Below are positions 54,681 to 64,000 of a stretch of DNA of 64,000 nucleotides, in pieces. How positions within the stretch are numbered: position 1 is the stretch's first letter; each line of letters begins with the position of its first letter. Origin of the DNA: Holothuria scabra (taxonomy: Eukaryota; Echinodermata; Holothuroidea; Aspidochirotida; Holothuriidae); NCBI GenBank assembly GCA_037179385.1, contig CM074187.1:16741450-16805449 (forward strand), written 5' to 3'. The translations under genes were made by a program, and so were the position numbers. The notes below the pieces were generated by a model that was not told where the DNA came from, did not search any database, and saw only the letters and a list, made by a program, of their open reading frames with translations.

Positions 54681-56636
54681 TAAAAAAATAAAAAGAGAAT
54701 CATTAAGAATACAGAAAAGTTTTGGTTATAAATTTCCAGATCTTTTCTTTATTCCTTTTTTATCTCTTTATTTGTGTTGTTCTGTAAATCTACCGTAATT
54801 TTTTTACAGTGCAAGAGCCGTTTTGACAGTTTTTGACATATCGTGTTAAAGACAGCAGACACGTAGTTCGCCACTCACACTCATCTCCGCTGAAAATGTG
54901 AAGTTTAAAATAATACGGTAGGACAAAGGAAATATTCACAAACTTCGCCTAATACAATTGAAAGTATTTAAAATGGTTTGAAATGCATGGTCCTTACAGT
55001 TATCGATAGCGGAAGCAATACAAATGCAGTACCGGTAATGTTTTTTCCACCTTTGAAGAATTACAAGGACATGATACTGATATTCGCTGTACATCAAATC
55101 GCATGCAAACGGCATGTCCTTAATATTTCAATAGTTGTAATTTTTTGTTTTACAGAAGCTATCCATCGTTGATTTCTTGAGGGAGAAAATATAAAATTTT
55201 ATATCTATAGCAAAAGGAGTTCATTAAATTTTGCTTTCTTAGATAATAATGAAGTTGATTGCAGTCGACAAGCGTAGCAGAGTTTTACTTTTTCTTCTTT
55301 TTTGAGGAGAATGTAAATGGAACATTACGCAGTTTTGTAAGCCAAATTTGAGAGCGCCCTTAGATTACCTCAGCTTGACACGGGTAAAGGGTTTCTCCCT
55401 TTTGGGATCGAATGGATGCAATATAACATGATTTGAAAAAAATATCGCCACTTTACTTTGATTAGAAAATGCCACCAAACGTCCTCCTATTAGCTAAATC
55501 TGGATCGACCTGGGCAGCTGGGAGGCTGGAACCAGCATAAAGTAAGTTGCAATGTGAGAAAGAACATACATGTTATACAGTGAGACCATACTTCTACAAA
55601 AAGAAGAAGAAAAAACGGCGCAGCCTGGAAGCCTTTGGTCAGCGATATGTCTCTCCTACAACCAAAACGAATAAAAACGACGCAAATATCAAAGGCGAGT
55701 CTAGAAACGGACAATAAAAATCGACTCGATGAAGACACCGGTAAAAAGTAAATATACTCAAGTCGCGTGTATAGGATACAGGAGTGCTACAATGATATGT
55801 AAGCTGGCGACATTATTTCTGCCATTGCATTTGTATGCTCTTACTGCAAAACTCATTTTGTTGTGAATACTAAGCACAACTGGTAAAACTTGCTGTTTGG
55901 AAGTTTCATAATAACCAGACGTAAGAACCTTCTTTTAAGTATCTCATTATAAGAAATTACACTGAAGTAATTTCAAGAAAGAGTAAAAATATCTATTCAG
56001 CTGTTTAAAACATTTTCTTCATAAAATCAAACATGTTGAGTTTTACTGTGTAGGGCCTGGCTTTCAAGGGATTTTCCCCTCATCAGAGGACTTAAGGTGG
56101 GTCCCTGGATTACGCGACTTTAACTGTATAAATAACTGTATACGTTTGTCATAAGTACACCCTCAAAAGCCGTGTTTAGTAATTAATCACTTATTTTACC
56201 CCTCTTTGTAAACACGTTTAAAGTCTTAACATGTTTGAATATTAAACATCAAGTGTTTAGGAATTAAACGTGATTTACCACAAAACGCTTCAGAATAAGA
56301 CACCTGTGTTTGGCAAATCGCCCAATCAAAGTCCTGGCTAAAGCCTAGTACAGTCTACAAATTGGCTCTTTAGAATACAGCAACCCATCAGACACATCCT
56401 GGCAAACCGACTCGAGTCGATAGTTGTAATCTTCGACCAGAATCGGAGAGGTTAGGTTACTGAAATAATTAGTTTAATTACTGAATGCATTAATTAATAT
56501 CTTGTTCAATGTACACATCAAAGTTCAGTAAACAATAAACAATTAGTTGTATCGCTTCTTCGTATAGTTTCTAACTGTTTCGCGGTAGCAACTCGTGATT
56601 TGGCCACAACTATATGGAAGAAAAACTTGCTGGAAA
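53521..56636. other. Intergenic upstream of cholinesterase-like gene 2
   Basis: No gene recognised. Contains a poly-A then (AAT)n tract at 54623-54680, and AT-rich sequence with GTGTTTAGTAATTAATCAC and GTGTTTAGGAATTAAACGTG at 56177-56275. No clear TATA box near 56637. Confidence 0.4.
54623..54680. repeat. Poly-A and (AAT)n microsatellite
   Basis: A17-type run followed by about 13 AAT units. A poly-Asn open frame across it is an artefact of the repeat. Confidence 0.9.
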
Positions 56637-57026
56637 ATGTCGGCAACTAACGTTTTACATCTGAGCTGTATGAAGTTTGTTATTTTGTTGGTACTTTTGT
56701 CGACACCTGCGTCCACTTCACAGGGCGAGTCAGAAGAATGTATTGTATCTACAATCCAGGGTATCGTTCGTGGAAATACTATCTGGTTCAGTTATGAGGG
56801 GCATCCTCGAATCAACCAAACCATAGATGTCTTCAAGGGCATCCCTTACGCAGAACCCCCTGTTGGTCCTAACAGGTTCAGAAAACCTGTAGCAAAGGTT
56901 CCTTGGGATGGCGTTCTGAACGCAACCACATTTCGTTCCATTTGCTGGCAAGTACCTGAACTGGAGATCATCCCACCTCAAAGTGAAGATTGTTTATACT
57001 TGAACATATGGTCTCCCAGTGTTAAG
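56637..57026 (+). CDS. Cholinesterase-like gene 2, exon 1
   Basis: 130 codons from [30 protein letters not shown] is the N-terminus; a second Met (56670) could also start the signal peptide. Ends SPSVK, AAG|GTATAG, phase 0. Confidence 0.92.
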
Positions 57027-60000
57027 GTATAGTATATGTAATGTATTTAGAAGGTGTTCCTTATAATACACTTATCAATTGTAAGACGCACCCTCTGAAC
57101 CAGTAAAGGGTCACTCAATGTTCGTTTGGAGCGTCCAACATTTTGGGACATTGACGCACCCCTCTTGTCAAAATATTGATCTATCCAACATTTCACAGAC
57201 GTGACCCCACGTTCCCTACGAAATATGACGGAATTCTTCCACATCTCTTACTTTACTTTGACGAAACATTTTGAGAACGTTGGTAAACCACTGGGTCACA
57301 ACCAGTGGCGGCACCAAGGGGGGGGGGGCATAGGGGGCATTTTCCCCCAGTAAGAACCTCTACCCCCAGTTCCCCCTGTCAGCTCGTGAATAATAGTGGC
57401 CTAACAATATTTCGCGCCTTTTTACCCCAAAGCATTTTCTTTTGCCCTCCATCTGCCACCCCCCCCCCCACTTTTTGATCCTGGTGCCGCCACTGGGTCA
57501 CAACTCGGTCGAGCATGACGAACATTTGATTTGACTCACACCACTGCCCGGGGTCAGAAGGGTGTATCATGGTTTATAAGTGCATGGAGATCATCGGAGG
57601 AAGGTAGTAAATATGGAAAAGGTATAAGCAATACCGTTCTACACAGTTTATCGGGTATTTGCGAACTTCAGGTAAGAGGTTTTTTTGGCAGCTTATTTTT
57701 TCATGTTATATAAATATTAAGTGTTTGCTCCATCGGATATAAAATATATCAGTATTGATTTGGTACCTGAATGTAGCGTGAAGACTTTGAGTTCGGCTAG
57801 GAATACAATCAGAGTAGGTACATGTGTCAACTATTAGCTTAGGAAACTTTTAACAGTAGTGTACACAATGGACAAGGCATGATTCCCACCTCTGGAAAAT
57901 CAAACAGCCGGGAAATCAGTCTGGCCGAGTCTAACCGTCATTTAAATATGCTTAAAAATATCATCATTTTGAATCGCACCCATCCTAGAAAGCAACCATT
58001 TTCCAAAAGGGAGGAATACTTCTCACCTTAGACCCTTACCTGCAGGACAACGGTATTCAAAAATGCCAATAATCCTCTATTGAAATTCCTCAGACACTTC
58101 TTTCTTCTTCAATTGGTCTGTTGGTAAGGTAACCAAAACAAACAGTCACTGATGTCAGTTCACAATTTATCTTTAAATTGGTTATTGAAAACACTATTTT
58201 GCGTTTACCAAATTTCAATGGCCAAAATTTTCCCGTGCCCATGTAGACTCTGCCTATGTCAGTCGTGGAAATTTATCATCATGATCCACACCCATAACTT
58301 CTGGCCCCCATACTGGGCTTGTAACTCATCTGCATGCGATGTAAACACCAACCACAAAGACTGCTACAATTTTAACCAAAATTGGTATTATCAACATAAA
58401 CACCGACGGAACTTTCCAAACAGTGGATGATCTAGATTGGGGCTCCCGCCCCCTCAGTCTATCCGACTATTGTCCGTCGTGCGATTTTCAGTATGCTGCA
58501 AAATCTGTCAGATATAGTCCTTTGGCTTCACCAGGCCTGTAATTAATCAAAGGTTGCTCCAACGTCATATATGTTTCCTGAATACGCCTCTGTCAAATGT
58601 AAATGTTTTTTACACGGACTTCTTAAACATGGACAGAGCATCCTACATGTTACATTTTCGCCACCGTAGTGTGTAAAAAAGCGCATCGAAATGGCCGTCT
58701 GCTATGTTTTTGCGTGATAGTTTTGGACTGGCTCTAGTAAATTACCATATTTTGCAAGAAAGTTGAAATATTTTTGAAATAAGGCAAGATTAGGTCAAAA
58801 CCACTTACATATTGCAGGAATTTGATATTTTTCCCCTTTCAAGTTTAACTTTTGCTTGAAATATTACAGAGTCGTGTTCAAATCAGACGATTTATAGGTT
58901 CACGGCGGCAATCTTCGTGCGTTATTTTTGTCTCAGTCGGTGGCAATCAGTTACGGAGAGGACGTACACGTTACATGCTCTGTCCATGTATACAAGTCCG
59001 TGGTTTTTTAGAATTTAACATTGTCACGACTTAATGTTGATGGAAACATGAGGACAAGAGAAAGTTCGAATCCGATAAAAGAAGTTGAAAAGGGAGATTT
59101 AACCTTAATGTATGGATGGAAGCGATAAATTTGAGATAGCCAAATTCCTTTAGTCGAAAATACTTTAACTCGACCTAAATTCATACTGGTACTAGAATTA
59201 TGTTCATGTTAACATTATGTTATGTTATTATGTTTCTGATCTATTTAAAAGTAATCTTGTGGAAAGGGTGTTCTAACACAACTGAATAACTCTTATTCCT
59301 GTGATAAACTAGTCTTCTGTACGGTCGTGTATGCTTCCGTGGGTCATCAAAAATACGTTCAAGATGTTAATGTGTTTAAATAAACCCATTTTTTCCGTTT
59401 GTATAAAATGGTTGGTACTAAATGATTTGTTTGACACAAGTCACGTCCTCTGTGGGCTGGGGGTTGTAGAATATGCACACGGTATTTCCCGCTTGTCGTA
59501 AGAGGCGACTAAAGGGAAACCAAATTGGACCTGAAACCATAATGGAAAATAAATTTAAACTTTGACCTTTTTATCCAGTTGGCTGACATAGTCTAACATA
59601 TTTTTATTGGTGTGTCGTTAAATCTCATCTAACTTGACACAAGTCATTGTCAGTGAAACTCAGTGAGACCACTAGTTTTTAAACATATGATCGTTTTTTT
59701 TCATCCCTTATCATGTGAGAATGAAAAACCTAAAAGACAATTCTACGTTTCATCCATCCGTCCACGCATATTACCCTTCCTCGTCACCATCACATCCAGC
59801 CCCTCTCATTGATAGTAAAGTACCATCAACTAACAGAAGTAACGCCTCAATGCACTGAATGTGGCCGTTGTTTGTTTCTCTTTCAGAGGAGGAATATTCC
59901 CGTAATGGTATGGATACATGGAGGTGCTTTTGCACTGGGCTCTACACGACCAAGAATATATGACGGGAGCCCTTTAACCGCCTACAATGACGTTTTAGTT

Positions 60001-61695
60001 GTGAGCATACAATATCGTCTGAATGGGTTTGGATTCTTGACAACAGGTACGGTAAATACAGTGTCCTCGTTAAGAGAGGGGAAGAGGGGGCAGGCGCCTC
60101 TGGAAAACCTTGGGCTCCCCTGCGCCCCCACTGAGATTGAGCGTCAAAAATGTCTTCTGTAGTCTGGTGTGACATAAAAGATTTCCTAAAATTTAATTCT
60201 TCTTTGGGGAAGATAAGGCAGTAAGATGCATCTAATTCTTCAAATTAAAAAATCGCCCAAAACACCTGATAAATGCCATTTTTGGCTGTCTGGTTGGGGG
60301 AGGGGGTTGCGTTTTTTCAAGATTTTCTGCACACCCAAGTCTGTCCCAATTGAAGGTGGCGCTCAGGCAACCTGTTGGACAGGATTACATCATTTCTTGG
60401 GAGAATCACATTTAATCACCCATTAAATGCTTCCTCTACAGTTCAGCTCCCCTCCCTCTTTCTCAAAATGTCAGCCGGATCCGCTTTTGGTCTAGTTTTG
60501 TTACCAATGAAAACTTACTCAAAGCTACGCGAAAGTGATTTTTAGACCACTGATAAGACATTAGAATTACACGTAACTGACAACTTAAATACCCCATAAA
60601 TACCCTTAAGCCCAGGAACTTTCTGGGGCTTTGATCACTGGAACCCACCAGAGGCACTAAGACGAGCCAATAGAACCCAAGGGGCCCGATAGAGCCTCCC
60701 TCTCCGTGCTCGTTGGTGCCTCCGTCGTCATTAGTGATTTCTAGCCGTACCCCTTCAACTGCGCGAAATCGTTGTCCCACTAGTGCCAATCTAGAAATGA
60801 AAAGTCTGGCTACACTACTGGCGGACTGGGTAAATAACTGAGAACAGCAGAATTTTGTGGAAAGGGCATGTACAGAAAATTACGTAGAATTGCAGCATAT
60901 ATCAAAATTTCAAACAGAACGAACAAGTTACAACCTCGATCTCTTCACGGGCTGAATAGATCGCTGATAACCTACGATCAGATGGTTAAGTTGAAATGCA
61001 CTTCGACTGCAGATGTTAATAATTAGCGGAAGTACCGACGTTTATGAAGTTAATTAGTTGTTTATTGTGTCACATTTATTAAAAAGGTTGACCCACTGAC
61101 GACTACGAATGTTGCTGTTGAGTCAAAGTCAGTGTCCCCTTCAGACCCCGAGATCTCTGGGTTCAGGCTACTCCCAAACGTCCCTACTCATGACACACAC
61201 TTGACAAAATAGAACCCACGGCCGTTGGGCCGGGAGATACTGGCATACGCATTGGGCGTGGGAAAACAATTCAGTGGCACACAGCTGTGGAATGGCAACA
61301 GAAAGTTAGAATTTGAGGCGTATAACTCTCATAAACCAACTAACCAACAGACGATCCGTTAAATTTGGGTTTCCTGAACATCACTGAACGAAAATTAGAT
61401 AAAACTTATTTGAATGTTTTAATTACATCTGAATCATAGTTGAGAACTTTATTATAACGTTGGTCGCACTGTCAAACCGTTTAACGGGACGCGAGGGCGG
61501 AGAGGGGGAGTTGTACAAGGATATTCTTTCACTGGTTAGCAGGCAAACTTCGCCGGATTTATGGTGGATAACAAAGAAGCGGATGCAAACTTCTTCTGCC
61601 TTCACTTTTTTAATCAGGAGATGTTGTTATGCCTGGTAATTACGGCCTGTGGGATCAAAACCTGGCTTTGAGTTGGATCAAAGAAAACATAGCAG
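56637..61695 (+). CDS. Cholinesterase-like carboxylesterase 2, first three coding exons; 3' end outside window
   Basis: Tandem paralogue of the gene at 37051, same strand. Join 56637-57026, 59887-60046, 61618-61695; the 160- and 78-bp exons match the lengths and phases of the first gene. The true ATG is at 56637 (an upstream GTG is only in frame). Signal peptide with core [13 protein letters not shown]. Family blocks: [51 protein letters not shown] (oxyanion loop HGGA instead of HGGG), [28 protein letters not shown]. As in gene 1, no Trp stands ten residues before the EDC Cys. The exon with the catalytic Ser is not between 61696 and 64000, where Penelope-like fragments and (TA)n fill the third intron, so activity cannot be judged. 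Confidence 0.92.
57303..57495. mobile_element. 193-bp MITE with perfect TIRs and 9-bp target duplication
   Basis: CAGTGGCGGCACC at 57303 and GGTGCCGCCACTG at 57483-57495, flanked by GGTCACAAC at 57294-57302 and 57496-57504. Long G and C runs lie just inside the ends. Nine-base duplications are typical of Mutator-like transposons, but the class is inferred. It sits in intron 1 of gene 2. Confidence 0.85.
57505..59447. other. Intron 1 of cholinesterase-like gene 2, nothing recognised
   Basis: No element ends or exons with family similarity were seen. Confidence 0.4.
59448..59645 (+). repeat. SINE-like repeat copy
   Basis: CCTCTGTGGGCTGGGGGTTG, TAGAATATGCACACGG, CGCTTGTCGTAAGAGGCGAC and the 3' end TTAAATCTCATCTAAC. 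Inverted relative to the copies at 25043 and 27611; the tail is short here. Confidence 0.6.
59887..60046 (+). CDS. Cholinesterase-like gene 2, exon 2 (oxyanion loop)
   Basis: 160 bp after [57 protein letters not shown] plus split Gly; donor GTACGG, phase 1. Confidence 0.95.
60060..60600. repeat. Copy of the 27720-28690 repeat in intron 2
   Basis: GAGGGGGCAGGCGCCTCTGG, GTCTTCTGTAGTCTGG, GGGTTGCGTTTTTTCAAG, GGTGGCGCTC and ATGTCAGCCGGATCCGCTTT match blocks of the earlier copy in the same order. Confidence 0.6.
61618..61695 (+). CDS. Cholinesterase-like gene 2, exon 3
   Basis: 78 bp after [29 protein letters not shown] then KENIA; donor G|GTGCGT, phase 1. Reading through into the following (TA)n gives a false poly-(Ile-Tyr) frame. 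Confidence 0.93.
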
Positions 61696-61725
61696 GTGCG
61701 TGTACTTCTCAATTTATAAAATGCT

Positions 61726-61974
<249 letters not shown>

Positions 61975-62470
61975 ATACGTAAGAAATAAAGTTCAAAAAT
62001 GGGAGATAGGACGTCGCTCTCAGTCTGTTACTTTTATTTACAAGCTTTCGGCCATTTGGCCTTCATCAGGTTCTGAAATCATGAAAGGAATGAATGTTTT
62101 AGTGCTAGGCCAATTTTAATATAAGTATCAAGAAATTAGAAATGCATCGAAAATTTTGGAAAAGAAAAATTATATAGGACTTACATGTAGATGCTACGTT
62201 GTAGTTTGCGTCGAAGTGGTTTGTTAGTGAATAGTGTGTGTGTGTGTGTATGTATGTGAAGTGCGCTGTGTCGGATTCTCATGGAGTATTATGGTTATCT
62301 ATCAACATTGATTCCGTGAGGATGAAGTGTGTGGAGTTTGTTTATCCAAAATGATTCCCTGTGGAGTATGACGGTACGCGATTTTTTTGTGACAGATTCT
62401 ATACCATTGATACTGACGTTTTCTATTGAGTGGTTAGCTGAGTTGAAATGTAAGGTGTAAGGGAGACGTT
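61975..62470 (-). mobile_element. Penelope-like element fragment A (3' part, endonuclease C-terminus)
   Basis: On the minus strand the frame ending at 62295 reads LPYTLHFNSANHSIENVSIN and RESFWINKLHTLHPHGINVD, the C-terminal part of the GIY-YIG endonuclease module of Penelope-like elements. A hammerhead-like core lies downstream at 62046-62069. Truncated at about 62470, where an opposite-strand fragment begins. Confidence 0.8.
62046..62069 (-). ncRNA. Hammerhead-ribozyme-like core in Penelope-like fragment A
   Basis: On the minus strand: CTGATGA, one A, stem GGCC-AAAT-GGCC, then GAAA. This is the conserved hammerhead core order. Stems I and III and the cleavage site were not resolved. Penelope-like elements are known to carry hammerhead motifs. 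Confidence 0.45.
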
Positions 62471-62473
62471 TAC

Positions 62474-62802
62474 GAAGACAACGAAGAAACATACATTGGT
62501 CTAACAGAGAACACATTCAAAACAAGATACACCGCCCACAAGTCTAGCTTTAAGAAAACAAAGACAAAAGAAACGCAACTGCACTCAGTGAATACATCTG
62601 GAAACTAAAGGATTCAAATGTAGAACACTCCGTAAAATCGAAACTCATGAACAAAGCCCGAGCATACTCCACATCCTCTAAAACTTGTAATCTCTGTCTG
62701 GAAGAAAAGTTCTTCATTATACTCAAACCTTCCTTAGCAACTCTAAATAAAAGAAACGAACTGATAAGCTCTTGTAGACACAGGAATAAACATCTACTGT
62801 GA
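62474..62802 (+). pseudogene. Penelope-like element fragment B (GIY-YIG endonuclease remnant, frameshifted)
   Basis: Plus strand. First frame EDNEETYIGLTENTFKTRYT, AHKSSFKK; after a frameshift near 62580 it continues LSEYIWKLKDSNVEHSV, ARAYSTSSKTCNLCLEEK and RNELISSCRHRNKHLL then stop. The YIGLTE..FK.RY..HK and C.LC..EK blocks are those of Penelope-like endonuclease tails. The 5' part is missing. Confidence 0.75.
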
Positions 62803-63119
62803 AATTATTCTAATAGGTAATGTATCTTGGCTCGCTGTACACCGTTCTTGCCTGTTCACAACGAACACGGAACGAACACGTGCTTTAAAACGGACACGTT
62901 CAAAAGCAGCGAACACATACGTAGTTAACGTTATTGACACCATTCTACTTCAGGCTTCTGAGGAGTGAGGACCTACTTTATTGGTCCTTACGAAACAGTT
63001 CTGTAAAGCTATGTTGTAAGAACTTATTGCAACCTTTTCAATATTACAGTTCCCTTCATAGGGTTGAGCACTTTACCATTGCCTGGTTGACATTATTAAT
63101 TTATTTTTTACTATTACGG

Positions 63120-63120
<1 letters not shown>

Positions 63121-63154
<34 letters not shown>

Positions 63155-63178
63155 TATACACACACACATATATATATA
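63121..63178. repeat. (TA)n with short (CA)n
   Basis: TA run with a central TACACACACACA, directly beside the 3' end of Penelope-like fragment C. Confidence 0.9.
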
Positions 63179-63669
63179 GATGCAATAGAAAACGAAATAA
63201 AAAATGATACTTTCATTTCCAACTAGAATTTATCGAAGAAGAATACGTACAAAATATTTCGAGCGTGACACCACTGCTCTTCCTCAGTTGAAAACACAAA
63301 ATGGTAAAAACCTTACACAGTGCTAGGAGTAACCCTCGCTTGGTTGCTCATGAAAGAGAGGTCCCTGTTAAGCCCGGTTTTATGGGTATTGAGTCGAAGG
63401 ATAGACTTAACCTCTTGCTTGATCCTTTCCTCGGTATTCTTAAAAAAGCCGTAGAGAATAATGCATTTTAGGTCTGTTATCTGGTGGTTTTGAAGGTTAA
63501 AATGTTCGGCAACTGGAAAACCTGGAATGTTAGAGCGTATGCTATGTTTATGGTTATTGAACCGTAGTCTAAACTTAGTACCTGTTTCACCGATGTACGT
63601 GGCCCTTGGACATTTGGCACAATACAAGAGATAAATTACATTGTCCGAATCGCAATTGAAACGACCCAC
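63179..63669 (-). mobile_element. Penelope-like element fragment C (GIY-YIG endonuclease and 3' end)
   Basis: Minus-strand frame 63669..63313 reads VGRFNCDSDNVIYLLYCAKC, PRATYIGETGTKFRLRFNNH, HFNLQNHQITD, TEERIKQEVKSILRLNTHKT and GLNRDLSF. GRFNC..DNVIYL.YC.KC and YIGETG are the GIY-YIG motif region. A stop (TAG) just upstream and the following plus-strand RT mark a junction at about 63670. A hammerhead-like core lies 25 bp after the stop. Confidence 0.88.
63257..63287 (-). ncRNA. Hammerhead-ribozyme-like core in Penelope-like fragment C
   Basis: Minus strand: CTGAGGA, one A, stem GAGC, an 11-nt loop, stem GCTC, then GAAA. Same layout as the motif at 62046 though stem sequences differ, so the pairing is compensated. 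Flanking stems were not resolved. Confidence 0.45.
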
Positions 63670-64000
63670 CTCTTGCTAATGACACCATTTTGGTTACCTT
63701 GGATGTTTCTGCTCTGTATACAAATATCCCCCATAGAGAGGGTATTCTAGCTTGTAGTAAGATGATGGATCTTAATGGTGTAACTCAACATGATGAGATT
63801 TCCCAGTTAAATAAGTTCATTCTTGCTCATAATAATTTCATATTTAATGATCGTCACTACTTACAAACTAAGGGTACTGCTATGGGCACAAGAATGGCAC
63901 CCTCGTACGCCAACATATTCATGCATTTCCTTGAACAGGATATACTAGAGAAGTCTCAGTATAAGCCGTCCTTTTATGTAAGGTATATAGACGACATTTT
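63670..64000 (+). mobile_element. Penelope-like element fragment D (reverse transcriptase, runs off the window)
   Basis: Plus-strand frame from 63678 reads NDTILVTLDVSALYTNIPHR (RT motif A with the first catalytic Asp), LQTKGTAMGTRMAPSYANIF (motif B) and FYVRYIDDI (motif C, YxDD with both Asp). No stop in 107 codons, so it may be a young or intact copy. The N-terminal RT domain is missing at the left, replaced by the inverted fragment C. Confidence 0.92.

Noticed and set aside
54500..54691. Reading frame ending in poly-Asn
   Set aside because: Product of poly-A and (AAT)n microsatellite.
56595..56636. Upstream GTG extension of esterase gene 2
   Set aside because: Not an ATG; the first in-frame ATG at 56637 gives a good signal peptide.

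Overview
The window is nuclear DNA of an animal. Its genes are interrupted by GT-AG introns of 0.2 to 10 kb, and most of the non-coding DNA is transposon debris, microsatellites and poly-G/C runs. The gene families (ENPP phosphodiesterase, cholinesterase-like carboxylesterase), the Penelope-like retroelements and the AT-rich composition with long repeat-filled introns suggest a marine invertebrate. An echinoderm-like deuterostome is my best guess, but the sequence does not prove it.

Three genes can be modelled. (1) On the minus strand at 24306..574, an ENPP-family ecto-phosphodiesterase. I rebuilt five coding exons in correct phase; the 3' end lies beyond the left edge. All zinc ligands and the catalytic Thr are present, and the sequence looks nearest to ENPP6. 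(2) On the plus strand at 37051..48807, a complete eight-exon secreted cholinesterase-like carboxylesterase of 604 residues. It has an intact Ser-Glu-His triad and a separate last exon that resembles the tetramerization (T) peptide of acetylcholinesterase. (3) On the plus strand from 56637, a paralogue of gene 2 of which only the first three coding exons lie in the window. Genes 1 and 2 are divergent, 12.7 kb apart; genes 2 and 3 are tandem duplicates with identical lengths for coding exons 2 and 3 (160 and 78 bp).

Repeats by region. 1-24 kb (ENPP introns): two inverted copies of a >1 kb repeat about 20 kb apart; a 2.15 kb element at 3915-6067 made largely of 21-bp palindromes with long terminal inverted repeats; arrays carrying nuclear-receptor-like DR1 sites; a 1.5 kb element with an 8-bp target duplication; degenerate satellite monomers; TTAA-type MITEs. 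24-37 kb (intergenic): SINE-like repeats with (GTTA)n tails, paired MITEs, poly-G elements and a second copy of the 1.5 kb element. 37-49 kb: gene 2 with two foldable MITEs in its introns. 49-56.6 kb: intergenic with several small inverted-repeat elements. 57-64 kb: introns of gene 3, containing one element with a clean 9-bp duplication and, at the right edge, four Penelope-like fragments in alternating orientation beside (TA)n tracts.

The three genes all look secreted or cell-surface. If the ENPP gene really is ENPP6-like it could act on choline phosphodiesters next to cholinesterase-like enzymes, but that link is inference. No rRNA, convincing tRNA or CRISPR array was seen.
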